A stretch of 64,000 nt of DNA from Endomychus coccineus. Taxonomy: Eukaryota; Arthropoda; Insecta; Coleoptera; Endomychidae. Both the position numbers and the translations under genes were made by a program. Positions 43,494 through 55,357 of this stretch are shown in pieces. The notes under the pieces are model-generated. The model made no database searches, was not told the DNA's origin, and saw nothing but the letters and a program-made list of their open reading frames with translations. The DNA is taken from contig OY294070.1 in the NCBI GenBank assembly GCA_958510875.1, positions 114,432,703-114,496,702 on the forward strand. Direction: 5' to 3'. The stretch's first letter is position 1; each line of letters opens with the position of its first letter.

Positions 43494-43725
43494 CATAGAG
43501 ATCATATATTAGATAGAGGAGTAAAGCCTGTGTTTAAGGTATATAAGCGGTGCGTGACATGTTCAAATTTCTTAGCGGTACCTCCCCTCACACTCTCCTC
43601 CAACCGCTTACATTGATGACGGCGTGCACTTATATAGAAGCGAGAAGAGTGGGGACCGCTAATAGAGAAAATTTCATTCGAACCCTGCGTGGCTTTACTC
43701 CTCTATTTAATATATGATCTCTATG
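43494..43725. mobile_element. 232-bp MITE with 35-bp inverted ends and 8-bp target duplication
   Basis: The left end CATAGAGATCATATATTAGA (43494-43528 in full) and right end (43691-43725) are 35-bp inverted repeats with one mismatch. GACCCATA is present on both sides (43486-43493 and 43726-43733). An 8-bp duplication points to the hAT or P superfamily; ends starting CAT and the 35-bp TIR length are compatible with P-like elements, but no transposase is present to decide. The interior is richer in G and C than its surroundings (GGTACCTCCCCTCACACTCT). Confidence 0.85.
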
Positions 43726-43733
43726 GACCCATA

Positions 43734-44600
43734 TTGAATATTTATCTCGATCATGGTATTTTTTCTACGTCCAATATTTGTATTCGATTAGGTGATGAAA
43801 AACACAATACATCGTTAAGCTAGTTGCAAATCTCGCCTACGCGTTGTTGGCAGTAATAAATATATCTAAGTGATACTAAGCCATAACCTTCTGATAACAT
43901 TTAAAGTGAACTTATTAATGCTAAGTAATTCGTATGGGAATTGTTGGCAATTATTCGAAAAATTAGCTGACTAGGTGTAGCTGGAATTGCCGCGAAGGAC
44001 GTTCTCAACACTCCTAAGTACTCTAAGTACCGTTATCGTTATCCAAGCTCCTATGTCTACCAGACTCGCCGCCGGCCACTCTGGGTCAAATTATAAATTC
44101 ATAATTAAGAACGCGTTACATATTACTTTCGCAATTTTTCTAGCAGGGTTGTTTTGAATAGTTGGAATAGAAAGTCTTATATATTCATATTATGATCGAT
44201 TTAATCAATTTATTGTAACATAAAAATCAAATGGTGTCAATATTGAAATAGAACCAAGTATACGGAGACATATTTTTGCGATATTTTTTCGATTATCAAT
44301 TCATAGGTCATGAAAATTATTGGTAATCATGTCATAATTTACATCCATTCAGTCCTTCTATATTGCATTTAGACCAATTACATAGAATGCAATAAAATAT
44401 ATTTTTACCCATGAGAGTATGGTATTGGTGATAGAAAGTATTTTCCACCTGAACTGCATCTAGCATGGGATAATCATCAGATCAGGATATATATTCTAAG
44501 GAGTACTAAGTACCTTTCAGTTCACAAGTAGCCATCATCAGAGTGAACTAAATAGTCCAAGAAATAAAGGTTTTGAAGCGGAAAATTTGAGATCCAAGTC
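43734..44600. other. No recognised feature
   Basis: AT-rich spacer. Near 44525 AGTAGCCATCATCAGAGTGA repeats the dispersed motif seen near 17620 and, inverted, near 24465. Confidence 0.35.
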
Positions 44601-44601
44601 T

Positions 44602-45663
44602 GCAATAGCTACATAGGGGAAAATGTCTCAGATTGTTAATAAACAATAAATATGGGCCAAAAAATGATTTGTTATAACAATATATAAAAAAAAATTAAGA
44701 AAGCTATTTTCCATCAATTTTTAGCGGGGTAAAGTAGAAAATTGCAGTTATTTGATCAATAAACAATGTAAATTTAAGTTTTATAACAATTTGTTAGTTA
44801 TCCATTTGCTTGATGTTTGATGTTATTTTTTTGATTAAATGTAAATTTAATTAATTAATCAATAATTACTCAGTTACCGAACTAACAAAAAAATTCAACG
44901 TTTCATGTTATTGATAAAAAATAGTTTCCCAGCAATTTATTCAAAAATTAACATCAAATTCGTTTTCAACAACCTTAAATTATACGAAATTGACTCCAAT
45001 CTTGATTATTTTGATACTTTGAATTTTTGTTAATTCGGTAAACTATGTAATTATTTATGGAACAATTAAATTAACCTTTAATCCGAAAAATAACATTAAA
45101 TTCGTGTTTAGCGACCCGAAATTTCCCGAAAATGACTCTAATCTTGATTATTTTGAGACATTGAATTTTTTGTTAATTCAGTAACTGAGTAATTATCAAT
45201 TAATCAATTAAATTAACATTTAATAAGAAAAATAACATCAAATTCGTATTCAGCGACCTCAAATTACCTGACTCTAGTCTTGATTATTTTTAAAATTTCC
45301 ATTTTTTTGAGTTAATTTGTTTATTAACAAATTGGTTATTAACTAATTAGATTAACAGCCAATCGAAAAGATAACATCGAATTCGTTTTCAGCAACCTCA
45401 AATTACCTGGAAACGAATCTACTCTTGATTATCTTGAAAATTTTCATTTTGTTGTTTATTAACAGATAGATAACTAACAAATTGTTATAAACCTTAAATT
45501 TACATTGTTTATTGATAAAATAATTGCAATTTTTAACTTTACACTCTAAAAATTGGGAAATAGCGTTTTTATTTTTTTTTATATATTGTTATCACACATC
45601 TTTTTTGGGTAATATTTATTGTTTATTAACAATCTGAGGAATTCGCCTCTATGTAGCTATTGC
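44602..45663. mobile_element. Fold-back element with inverted arms of about 195 bp and internal tandem repeats
   Basis: GCAATAGCTACATAG at 44602 and its complement at 45649-45663 mark inverted arms of about 195 bp, sharing CAGATTGTTAATAAACAATA and AATAAACAATGTAAATTTAA. The interior holds four tandem copies of about 142 bp, anchored by AACATCAAATTCG at 44950, 45092, 45234 and 45373. Each has a CAGCGACC-type box like that in the palindrome at 13.3 kb, followed by CTTGATTATTTTGA. No protein is encoded. The structure is that of a fold-back element (long TIR, internal tandem repeats). Target duplication is unclear. Confidence 0.7.
44950..45470 (+). repeat. Internal tandem repeat, period about 142 bp, four copies
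   Basis: Steps of the AACATCAAATTCG anchor are 142, 142 and 139 bp. Unit divergence is moderate, with a deletion in copy 3 (AATTACCTGACTCTAG). Confidence 0.75.
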
Positions 45664-45852
45664 TAACTTTGATCTACAGGCCAAAACGAATCGAATGAGC
45701 CCTCCTACATCAAAATCGGTCTTTTACCTCGAATTTTCCGCATTTGGGTCAATTTTGGCCTTTATTTCCTGGATTAAAATAAGAAAACAGGATGTACCTG
45801 CTTAAATAGTAGTTATGGTTAATGAAGCGAACATAGGGTTACCCTCAGCTAC
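45664..45852. other. Short unassigned interval
   Basis: No supported features. Confidence 0.3.
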
Positions 45853-46635
45853 AGATGAATCTAAATTCAGGAGAATGCCTTTTCGTTATTTCCTACAAAG
45901 CATTGCTTGGAAAACCTTATGGTGACTGTTCACCATCGATTAGAACGATTCACAAGTGGTTCACTGATTTTCGTTCTGATAGTATGATCACAAAGGACGC
46001 TGAACGTTCTGGTCCTCTAATTGAGGTTGCAACGCCAGAAAACGTCTATAAAATCCATGGTATGATATTGGACGCTCGGCGAGTTAAAGTGCACGAGATT
46101 ACTGAGGCCATGGGCATCTCAACCTAATGAGTATTGAATTTTTTGCATGAATTTTTGAATAGGAGAAAGCTACCAAATGCCGCATTGGTTCTCTGTTGAC
46201 AATAGGCGCGACCGTGTGACAATTTGGAAGGAGTGTTTGGCGATGCTTAAACTGATAAGGAGGACTTTTTGTGCAGTTTCGTAACCATGGACGAAACATG
46301 AATCCATCACAACACACCAGAGACCTAAGAACAGTAAAAACAGTGGAAGTGTCCTAGTAAATCGAAGTCGAAGATGGCCCCCGCGATTATTATCTATTTC
46401 CAAACTTGAAGAAATGGCTCAGCAGAAAGAGATTTGGCGCCAACGATCGCTGATACAAACGCCTATTTTGAAGGATTGCCGAAATCGTATTATTTGGAAG
46501 GAATCGGAAAATTAGAAAAACATTGGACAAAGTGTATCAGTCTGAAAGGAGATTATATTGAGAAATAAAATAAGTTTTGAACAAATAAATCATTTCTTGT
46601 TTCATTTTTCAGTGACTTCTCACCTCGTCCTCGTA
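45853..46635 (+). mobile_element. mariner element, 5'-truncated and internally deleted
   Basis: Frame 45855-46127 carries PSIRTIHKWFTDFRSDSMIT, then KDAERSGPLIEVATPENVYK and RRVKVHEITEAMGIST, the N-terminal helix-turn-helix region. KECLAMLK-type sequence follows in other frames, then an internal deletion near 46380 that joins directly to YYLFPNLKKWLSR and ADTNAYFEGLPKSYYLEGIG. All of the QDNAPAH region is lost. The right terminal repeat TGACTTCTCACCTCGTCCTC ends at TA (46635). The left terminal repeat is missing. Confidence 0.75.
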
Positions 46636-46639
46636 TATC

Positions 46640-48880
46640 AGCAATAGTTGAAAATACTAATTTGAAATTTGGTAGGCCTCCTCAAAAACTAGAAAAGGTG
46701 CTAGAAAGAATATTAATTTCCTCATACAATACCCAGCTTCATGTTTTGAAGATTAGGATCATGACATGTCCACTTTCTTTGATTGCTCAATATGAAGGTA
46801 GATCAATAATTGAAACAGGATCAACTATAGATTCATTCTGAAATGACATTTATCTCTATAATGGCATTTCCAATATTAAAAATGCGAAAACTGGTATGTA
46901 TGCAAATGTCAATGCAAATACATATGCAAGATATTATGTATTTACTAGCAAGGTGAACGATTCGAAAAAACGTTTCCGAAACGTTATGTGAGGAATTCTG
47001 TAAATAAAAAAGTATATTATTAAATCCTATTTATCATATTTCAAATAACATAATATCTATGCCAAAATGATATCAAAAACTTGTGAACATGCAACTTATA
47101 ACTTGTTCTCATTGATTAAAACTGTGAGAATTGTAGTTCTCATTCATTGCCATTCTATTGGCAAATTTTTGTATTCTTCGAGGAGGTCACCTTGAAGTCA
47201 AGTATGAGAAAGATTATTCTCAACTATCATTATATGCATAGACTAATAGTCGAGGAAATGAAGCAGAAAAGGTCGAAAAAAAATCGGATGAACCAATTTT
47301 GGTAATTTTGTAAAAATGTTAAGATTCATTATTTTTCTAATGTGCATTTTACCATTTCTAAAGAGGAAAATGCATTTTTTTGAATGCATTTTTGAGAGAT
47401 AATATCAAAAATGTTGAAAAAATGTCTGAAAATTGCCAAAATAGGCCACAATTTCTTCCTCCGAGTTTTAAGATATGGTTATTGTTTTTTTTTATTTAAA
47501 CTTATCTTTTTTTGCATAACTAGTAATAAAAAACATTTTTACTACTTCCTTTTACGGTTTTTATCGAAATTCGAACAAAAAAATCCAGTGAAAAGTAGAA
47601 TAAAAATGCCAACTTTCCACGCAAACGGAATATTTTTAGAATCTTTTTTATATTTTTGAAGAAATATTTCGTAAACAGAAAAAAATCACAAAATGGGCCT
47701 TATCTCGGGCCCATAACCTTCAAACTACTTCTACCTGGCTCGTTCGACGCGTATTCGAATTCATGATTTCGATTTGTATTTTTTCGATTAGAGGCTTCAT
47801 TACAAAATTAATTCGAATAAATGAAAAAACTTGGAAAATTTCGTTTTTTTCTACAAAATGGCCATGCGTCATAGCGGCATTTTCTGTTAAACGAAAAGTG
47901 CTTTTTATTCATTAATCTGCAAAAAAAAGGATTTGATCACATTACAGCCATATCAAATTTTGCTGGATTTTCAGGAGATTCGGTCGACCGTGCAACTGGA
48001 CTATATGTAACATCTAATAGCTAGACTGTAGCGGTCGTATTGAAACATGATTTTAGCGAACAGAATTATTGTTTATTTCTCGACAGTTTTTATGAACTCA
48101 CTTCCATTTCCCACTCTCCTGCTAGTAGCACTCTTATGTCCAAAATTATATTTAGTTAATATTGTGAACGAAGTTATTCTATCCATCAACCTATCTTCGG
48201 AGCTATAGCAACAAGATGAGATGTTTAGTCAAATTGCAGTCAAACAATTTGTGGCACGTCGTTTTGGAAACATATGGTTGACTGTTCAAAGCGCTGCACT
48301 GTTTGTTACATGATGGATACGATAATGACCATATACAAATAGTTAGCATTTGTCTTTCCAGTCGTTACCATTCCTCGAAACAAATAGATTAAACTCACTA
48401 TAATCTCAGATTTCGCTGTCATGCTGTTATGAGATCGATCCAGTACATATATTTCAAGTCATAAATCACCTGCATAGTTCACACGTTTTAATCGGAGATA
48501 TCCTGCTTCATGACGAATCGTTATGACCATTATCATCATTATCGTCCTGGGTGAGAGAGGGCATCAATTAACGTGTTTGAATTAAATGAATTAACATTTT
48601 GTAGAATATGTTTTTTTCAACTATTGCTTCCGATTTGCTGCATAACATTTCTCTCGCTAAAAAAGAAAGTGGTTGTGCAAAATGCCAGTTGATCTGATCA
48701 TATAATCCTTGTCCTAAATTGCATTCTCGGTGCATGCTTTTTAATTCTCGTAAACCAGATCAACAATTTCAAGATCGCTTGTATTAGAGGCTTGGTCTTA
48801 TTGTTTGAATTTCTATTCTATGCGTCGGAACAAACTTTTTCTAATCTTTAGCAGACTATGGTAATTATATTTACGAGACG
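46640..48880. other. Long interval without recognised genes
   Basis: Only frame 47411-47659 exceeds 80 codons; it is Phe/Lys-rich and low-complexity, without a domain. CGGGCCCATAACC near 47706 resembles the tRNA-Met priming site but no LTR adjoins it. Confidence 0.35.
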
Positions 48881-50375
48881 ATCGTACATTCGTTAAACTA
48901 TACAGGGATCGATCCATTAGTAACCTGTTACTCAAGTGCAATGAGTTCAAGCCTTTTTTATGACTGACTGTCAGTCATCGTTCAATAATTATTATCGGTA
49001 TTCAGGATGTCCCGAGAATGAAAAACAGTTAATTAGACAGATGGAAGATCGTTAAACTATACAGGGATCGATTCGTTAGTAACCTGTTACTCAAGTGCCA
49101 ATGAGTTCAAGCCTTTCTTATGACTGACTGTGAGTCATCGTTCAATAATTATCATCGATATTCAGGATACTCCGAGAATGAAAAACAGTTAATTAGACAG
49201 ATGGAAGATCATTAAACTATACAGGGATCGATCCGTTAGTAACTTGTTACTCAAGTGCAAGGAGTTCGAGCCGTTTTTATGACTCACTGTGAGTCATCTT
49301 TCAATAATTAGGGTTCAGGGTGATTTGAAAAGGAAATATAGTTGATCAGAAGGATGGACGATCGTTTACCTATACAGGGATCAATCCATTTGTATCCTGT
49401 TATTCAAGTGCAATGAGTTCAAGCCTTTCAATAATTATCAGTATTCAGGATGTCCGGAAAAGAAAATGCGGGTAATTTGAGGGATGGGAGATTGTTGAAA
49501 AATACAGGGATCAATCCATTAGTAACCTGGTACTCAGTTGCAATGAGATCAAGCCTCTTTTTCACTGAATGTGAGTCATATTCTAATAATTTTTGGTATT
49601 CAGGATGTGCCGAAAATACGTAAATTAGAGGGATGGGAGATCGTTGAACTATACAGAGATCGATCCATCAGTAACCTGTTACTCAAGTGAAATGAGTTCA
49701 GTCTTTTTCCATGAATGAGTGAGTCATCTTTCAATAATTATCGGTATCCAGGATGTCCTAAAAAGAAATACGTAAATGAGAGGGATAGAGGATCGTTAAG
49801 CTATACAGGGATCGATCCATTAGTAACCTGTTACTCATCTTTCAATAATAACTGGTATCCAGGATGTCTCAAAGCTGAATACGTTGATCAGAGGGATGGA
49901 AGATCGTTAAACTATACAGGGATCCATTCGTTCGTAACCTGTTACTCAAGTGCAATGGGTTCAAGCCTTTTTGTGACTGACTGTGAGTCATCTTTCAATA
50001 ATTATCGTTATTCAGGATGTCCCGAGAAGAAAATATTAGAATTAGAAGGATGAAAGATCATGAAACTATACAGGGATCGATCCATTAGTAACCTGTTACT
50101 CAAGTGCAATGAGTTCAAGCGTTTTCCATGAGTGACTGTGAGTCATCTTTCAATAATTACCGGTATCCAGGATGTTCCCAAAAGAGAATATATGAATTAG
50201 AGGGACGGAAGATCGTTTAACTATGCAGGGGTCGATTCGTTAGTAACCTGTTACTCAAGTGCAATGAGATCAAGCCTTTTCATGACTGTGAGTCATCTTT
50301 CTATAACTGTCGGTATTCAGGGTGTCCCGGAAAGAAAATACGGTAAATCAGAAGGGTGGAAGATCGTTTTGAAAT
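48880..50375. repeat. Satellite array: about ten units of roughly 155 bp, variable length
   Basis: The anchor ACAGGGATCGATCC (or a variant) recurs at 48902, 49061, 49221, 49374, 49504, 49653, 49805, 49916, 50070 and 50225. Steps are 159, 160, 153, 130, 149, 152, 111, 154 and 155 bp. Each unit has GTAACCTGTTACTCAAGTGC, a GACTGTGAGTCATC quasi-palindrome, TTTCAATAATTATC and TTCAGGATGTCC. The first three units are the most alike; the later ones carry internal deletions. Open frames inside (49715-50053) only reflect repetition. Confidence 0.9.
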
Positions 50376-51516
50376 ATATCCCATAAGCTTGTATAGGTAC
50401 AATTTTTCTCTAACGGTGGAATTTTATATTGAGCATCTCATTAATAAAGGTGAACAATTTTGTAGATGAAGTGTTGTAGCGACTTCAACTAAGAGCACCT
50501 TCCAAGTGAAAAATCAAGTGGTGAACTACAGACATGAGTCATTTACTCAAAATACAGGGTACAATATATATTACCGTATCGGTTAATTTGTGTTTGATGT
50601 TATATAGCTACCCCAAAAAATATAAATGTCCATGCTTTCGTTTGTTCGTACATTATTATCACCAACTACCTTCAGTTTGAAGGGTCACGTTAAATCTAGA
50701 TACGCCACTGCTTCCTGTGAAAACAAGAACCGTTCCGGTTATAAAACTTCATGCAAAGCATTTCATATAGTATTTGTTAGATACGAAAAATTTATTGACA
50801 ACAAAAGAAATGAGTGTGAAGAATGTGAGCCTATACTAATTACTTGTTTGTATTTAATGAGATTGTAGACTTAAATATGATAACTATTAGAAATAGTGTA
50901 TATTTTGTAATATCTGCTTGAATAAATTACGGTGTTTGGGAAACTATAGAATTTATAGCATTAAAATTGTGAAAATAAAACTTCTAATATTAATTTTCAT
51001 CATATCATGACTGATTTCATTCAATTTTTATAAGATTATACAAAAAATGTATAACATTTATTGATGGATCTATTATAAATACTATAAAATATTGGACTTA
51101 TTGATTTGAATTTCGATGATAGTATTTTGTAGGGAGAAAACTGTGATTTTACATTTACTCGAAAACATTGCAAATGATGCATTTTCTGGAAGTAAAACAT
51201 ACCTATCAAAACCAATACACGATGTTTCTTTTATGAAGTTCGGAATAATAATATTTTACATCCCTTTGAACGATTAAAGGCGGTCGTTTCATATTTAATG
51301 TGCACTCGGATGAACATTATATAGTTATCAAAATGAGAACTTCAACAGTAATATCAAACATAAATCGGAGAATCAGAATCATCGTGTGAAAGACTCAAAT
51401 AATTTGAGTCTACATCATCTCCAAGTCAATTAATTCCCAGCGAGATTCCGTGGAATGAAGTATAAACACAATACACTGTTATGTCTTATTTCTTGGAGAA
51501 AGTTGATTATGCGTTC

Positions 51517-51518
<2 letters not shown>
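50376..51518. other. No recognised gene
   Basis: Frame 50626-50868 (80 codons) has Cys-containing but unrecognised sequence. The rest is AT-rich spacer. Confidence 0.35.

Positions 51519-51548
<30 letters not shown>
51519..51548. repeat. (GATA)n microsatellite, LINE tail
   Basis: Seven GATA units directly before TAAAGTTTATTG, at the 3' end of the minus-strand LINE that follows. Confidence 0.85.
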
Positions 51549-52745
51549 AGTTTATTGTGTTAATACTACAAATTTAGTTTACACTCGTCAAATACAACAG
51601 TTTAAAATTAATGTAAATACATGGATTACAAGAGACAAAATGGCAAGTGTTAAAATTAAGCGAAGACGTAAATTTAAAATAAATCACAGTTATTTGATGG
51701 AAAGTACCGTTTGATATTGGTTACATTTCAATTGTTTTCAAATCTAAGAACTCATATATGGAATAAAATGCATTTGTTGTGAGAAATTTTTTGATGGTGA
51801 TCTTAAATTTACTTAACTCTAGATTTCGAACATGGTTAGGACATTTGTTAAACATTTTAAATGACAAAAAATTAGGGCCCGTTTGTGATCAACTCAACCT
51901 TAAGCGGTTTGACGAATGTCTAATTTATTTCGCGTGTTATGATCATGAGAGTTACAATTTCAAGATACTTGGTCGGATTGATGAAGCTTATATGCATGTA
52001 AAAGGCATTCCAGTATAAGTAGGCTTGGAAAAGTTAAAATTTTTAGATTTTTGAAAGTGCTTCTGCAACATTCTCTGTAGCCTTTATTTCCCAGGATTCT
52101 AATAGCTTGCCTTTGTAACCTAAAAATCCTCCCCACTTCAGAGCTATGTCCCCACAATATTATACCGTATCTAACATGGGATTCAAAAGTTGCAAAGTAA
52201 GTGGTACGCAGTACATTGGTGGATAGTGAATTGGAAAGATTCCTTAAGACAAATAGTTTTTTTTTTAATATACCTGCAATATGATCTATATGAACTGACC
52301 ATTTTAGGCTTACGTCAACAAAGATGCCCAAAAATTTGGCGTGTGCACCTTTGTCAATCTGTACTGTGGTGTGTTTCAGAGTAAACATAAGTTTTATAGT
52401 CTTTCCTTGATTAATGGCTAGTTGATTTGCCGAGAACCACTCACAGGCCCTCGACTCCACCCTCTCACCCAGAGCCGTCACATTATCCTCGTTAGCATCG
52501 AAACTGACATGGTATTGTCGTCCGCAAAAAGTTCAACAACTGCATCTGGCAAGTAGTCGGGGAGATCGTTGATAAATATGAGAAACAACAAGGGCCCAAT
52601 TATAGAGCCCTGCGGCACCCCACTTCCACTAAGTATAGTTATACGAATAACATCTGCATAGCATTCGCAAGAAGACACAAAACTTTTGTTAATATACGCT
52701 CGCCTCCCTTTTCTATCCCATGTCAAAACGTTACACTTTACCGTC
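51519..52745 (-). mobile_element. Jockey-type LINE, 5'-truncated, with (TATC)n tail
   Basis: Frame 52726-52478 shows the RT motifs SGVPQGSIIGPLLFLIFIND (motif B') and AVVELFADDNTMS (FADD box, both Asp present). Frame 52481-51960 continues with ANQLAINQGKTIKLMFT, HAKFLGIFVDVSLKWSVHID (the FLG motif), then TYFATFESHVRYGIILWG and LQRQAIRILGN. Together they give the palm, thumb and C-terminal part of a jockey-like RT. One frameshift at about 52480 separates the two. The endonuclease and RT fingers are missing. The 3' UTR (about 440 bp) ends in the GATA/TATC repeat, as expected for a LINE inserted by target-primed reverse transcription. Confidence 0.8.
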
Positions 52746-53225
52746 GGCCTATAATCTAATCAGTGTCCGCATTATTAAAAAAAGCTATGATCAATTGATC
52801 ACGTGACTCTCTAATTTTGGTTATTTTGAATTAGGTTGAATACTTTCAATTATTCAAGCCATTTCATAATGATCTTGAAGTAGTTTTAATTTTTAAAGCG
52901 TTCTTAACATGTTTCATTATCTGAGAATTTGGTTCTTCCGATTCTGAAAATTATAATGATTATGTAAATGGACTAAAACGTATCAGAGAAGGAAAAATAC
53001 GAAAATGTATGTCGTGGCATTTTTTGGAAATATCTAGCAATCGTAACAAACAGCTATGGTATAATCTCTATTCTGACTACATGGTATATTAAATATCTGA
53101 TTGATTTCAGAGGAGGTTGCAATGGTGCATTCCTCATTTACTTAAACTGCCTTCAACTCTAAAATATCATACTAGGTAGTGAATACATGATACTTGTCGT
53201 TGCTTATTCTCTACTTCGATGCTCC
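52746..53225. other. Unassigned; dispersed palindromic repeat near 52788
   Basis: TGATCAATTGATCACGTGAC at 52789 is the inverted counterpart of the segment at about 24860. No gene is supported. Confidence 0.35.
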
Positions 53226-53229
53226 GGTA

Positions 53230-54960
53230 TTGATCATATATAGCGGAGCATCAAATCGCATTGTGTCCATCAATGATATACTATCCCTCGGAGGTTTATG
53301 TTTACAAAAATGTGGGACTGTGACGAAACATAAGTGGTGTAATAGGTGAACACGCTGGAATAGACATCCAGAACTGCATACTCTACAAGCGCAACCTTTC
53401 CATGGCTTGAATTGACTACTGGAAGGCATTCGGTTCAACATCACATGAGCTATTATTATACTTGCTCCAATGCCTTGCGGTACCAACTCCACTAGTGAGA
53501 TGCATGAAAAAATCTATTGCCACTCTGGAAGACTCGTTTTGCCATCACATCAGGCAGGCGACGAGTGTTAACAGAATTGGTAGCATTAACAGGGGTGTTT
53601 TCCAAGGAAACTCTCACACTGCTTCCTCTCCATTACGTTAAGACAGACTCATCGATGTTACTCTTTACCTCCGAACTACCGAAGGCATCAGATTACCCAT
53701 TTGATTTACATGGATGATCTGAAATTCTATGCCACTGAAGAGGAAAACCTCCATCAAGCTCCCAACATGGCTCAAAAATCTACACGAGCCATAAGCATGG
53801 ATTTGAGATTGGACAAGTTGGAAGTGTTCCATTTGAGAAGAGGACGATTTTCGAAAGTGCACGAGGATATGCAGCTTGCTGATGGAAGCATCTCCAAACA
53901 TCTTGATGCTGGAGAGACCTGTTGATACCAGGAAAGTGAACAGCGTCCTAATTATTAAGCTTCCCAGGTAAAGGTAGCTCTCAGTGGTAAGAACAGAAAC
54001 CTTGTTCGAACGATTTGGTCTTCAGAACTTTCGAGTGAGAACAAGGCGTCTGCAACAAATATGTTTGCCGTTCCACTCTTTTGGAGCGGGGAAATAGACG
54101 GTCACCCGGAAAATAATGCATATCTGTCACAGTTTGCATCCTAGGTCCCGCATTTATCTCCTATCTGCATCGAAGTGTGGTTCTGAGTATAGCTTGTAAA
54201 GTTCTTAGGAGTTCGGAACCCCTTCTGTGCCATGTCAAAGGTCTCAAATTGCACGGAACTAGGGCATTTATTGTGATGGCAGCATAAGTCGAGAAGGCCA
54301 ACTAGAGGGCAACTTTGAGTTTCAACCTTATCCCCTGAAAATCTAGATAAATGCCGCGGAGCAAGATCTTATGCTTAGGCGACATGTTGATTAGCCAATA
54401 AACGTAGGTTTCTACCGTAACATCGAAACACTCAGCTTGTCAAACAGGCTGACCTTCGGCTACATGAGATCAGCCGGGTTTACATTTGAGACCAAGGAAT
54501 TTACCGCAGCGTGCCAAGATGACGTAAGCAACACCTTGGTCCATCGCCGCAACGTGATGAATGTGCATGTTCCTGATGTCAGCTGCAGGGACTGTCGGAA
54601 GGCACCTGAGACGCTCTTCCACCTGCTGGCGGCGGGTCCGGCAAAGGCGGCCTCGGTACACATATCGCCATAATGCAGCAGGTGCTATACTACCATCTAA
54701 GGCACTCGTACGGAATAGTCCAAGAGCTGGTGCTACCTTACATGCTAGGAAATATTGTATCCGTTGTCGATAACGAAAAATGCCAGATCTAGTGGATTCA
54801 TCGGTTTCCGAAGTCAGGGCCATACAAGCAAATAGTTGTCCTCCTCGATAAACAAACCAAGACTATGTATGTCATCGAATTCTCTGCTCTGGCAGAGAAG
54901 AACATAGTTTTGAAAGAGGAGGAAAAATATATTACTGACGTATGTGAATGTGTTCATACA
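53230..54960 (+). mobile_element. R2-like LINE remnant with restriction-like endonuclease end
   Basis: The plus strand reads NCILYKRNLSMA, a stop, IDYWKAFGSTSHELLLYLLQ (RT motif A, D-Y-x-KAF), VPTPLVRCMKKS, NRGVFQGN (motif B), LIYMDDLKFYATEEENLHQA (53696-53755, the YMDD box) and GDGS-type ADGSISKHLDAGET. Further down SAGFTFETKEFTAACQDDVS and CRDCRKAPETLFHLL (54585-54630) form the C-terminal CxxC...H region whose last Cys is lost. QIVVLLDKQTKTMYVIEFSA (near 54830-54890) corresponds to the endonuclease block RPD...D...E in which the PD is replaced. The set YMDDLK plus a C-terminal restriction-like endonuclease is typical of R2/R4-type LINEs, which insert at specific sites. At least six frame breaks make it a fossil. 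Confidence 0.75.
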
Positions 54961-55357
54961 TATTAACATGAATGAAGTATCTTCCTATCTATCATCTAGT
55001 TAAATGTTAAATGTTGAATAAAATGTGCATTTCCATTACTATGCGTCATTTTCTTAATTGGCTGAATAATTTTATGCTTTCAAAAAATGCATGAACTAGA
55101 ACATGATAAATTGTTAAAACTTGAATATTCTTGAATTTGAGAGCACTGTATCCTACAAATTTGTAACATCAAAATATTCGTAAATGGCCAATCAATGAAT
55201 GAATATTGGAAAAAAATTAATAGGGACCAACATTTCGTTGAACTGCATTGAATACGCTTCCACTTGGTGTCCAAGTAGACTACGCTTCGACCATTTCGGG
55301 AAATAATGACCTACTTTTTCACCAATAGGCCAAGCAATAGGGGTTTAATCGTGACTA
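54961..55357. other. No recognised feature
   Basis: Spacer before the giant palindrome; no supported coding sequence. Confidence 0.35.

Noticed and set aside
47706..47718. CGGGCCCATAACC, like a tRNA-Met priming site
   Set aside because: No LTR terminus (TG...CA) or Copia coding sequence adjoins it; probably chance or a remote relic.
48880..50375. CRISPR-like repeat spacing
   Set aside because: The whole unit including the 'spacer' is repeated, unit length varies, and the DNA is animal; it is a satellite.
53211..53492. 93-codon minus-strand frame
   Set aside because: Antisense to the RT motif A region of the R2-like element on the plus strand.
54460..54823. 117-codon and 67-codon minus-strand frames
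   Set aside because: Antisense to the Cys/His and endonuclease region of the R2-like element.
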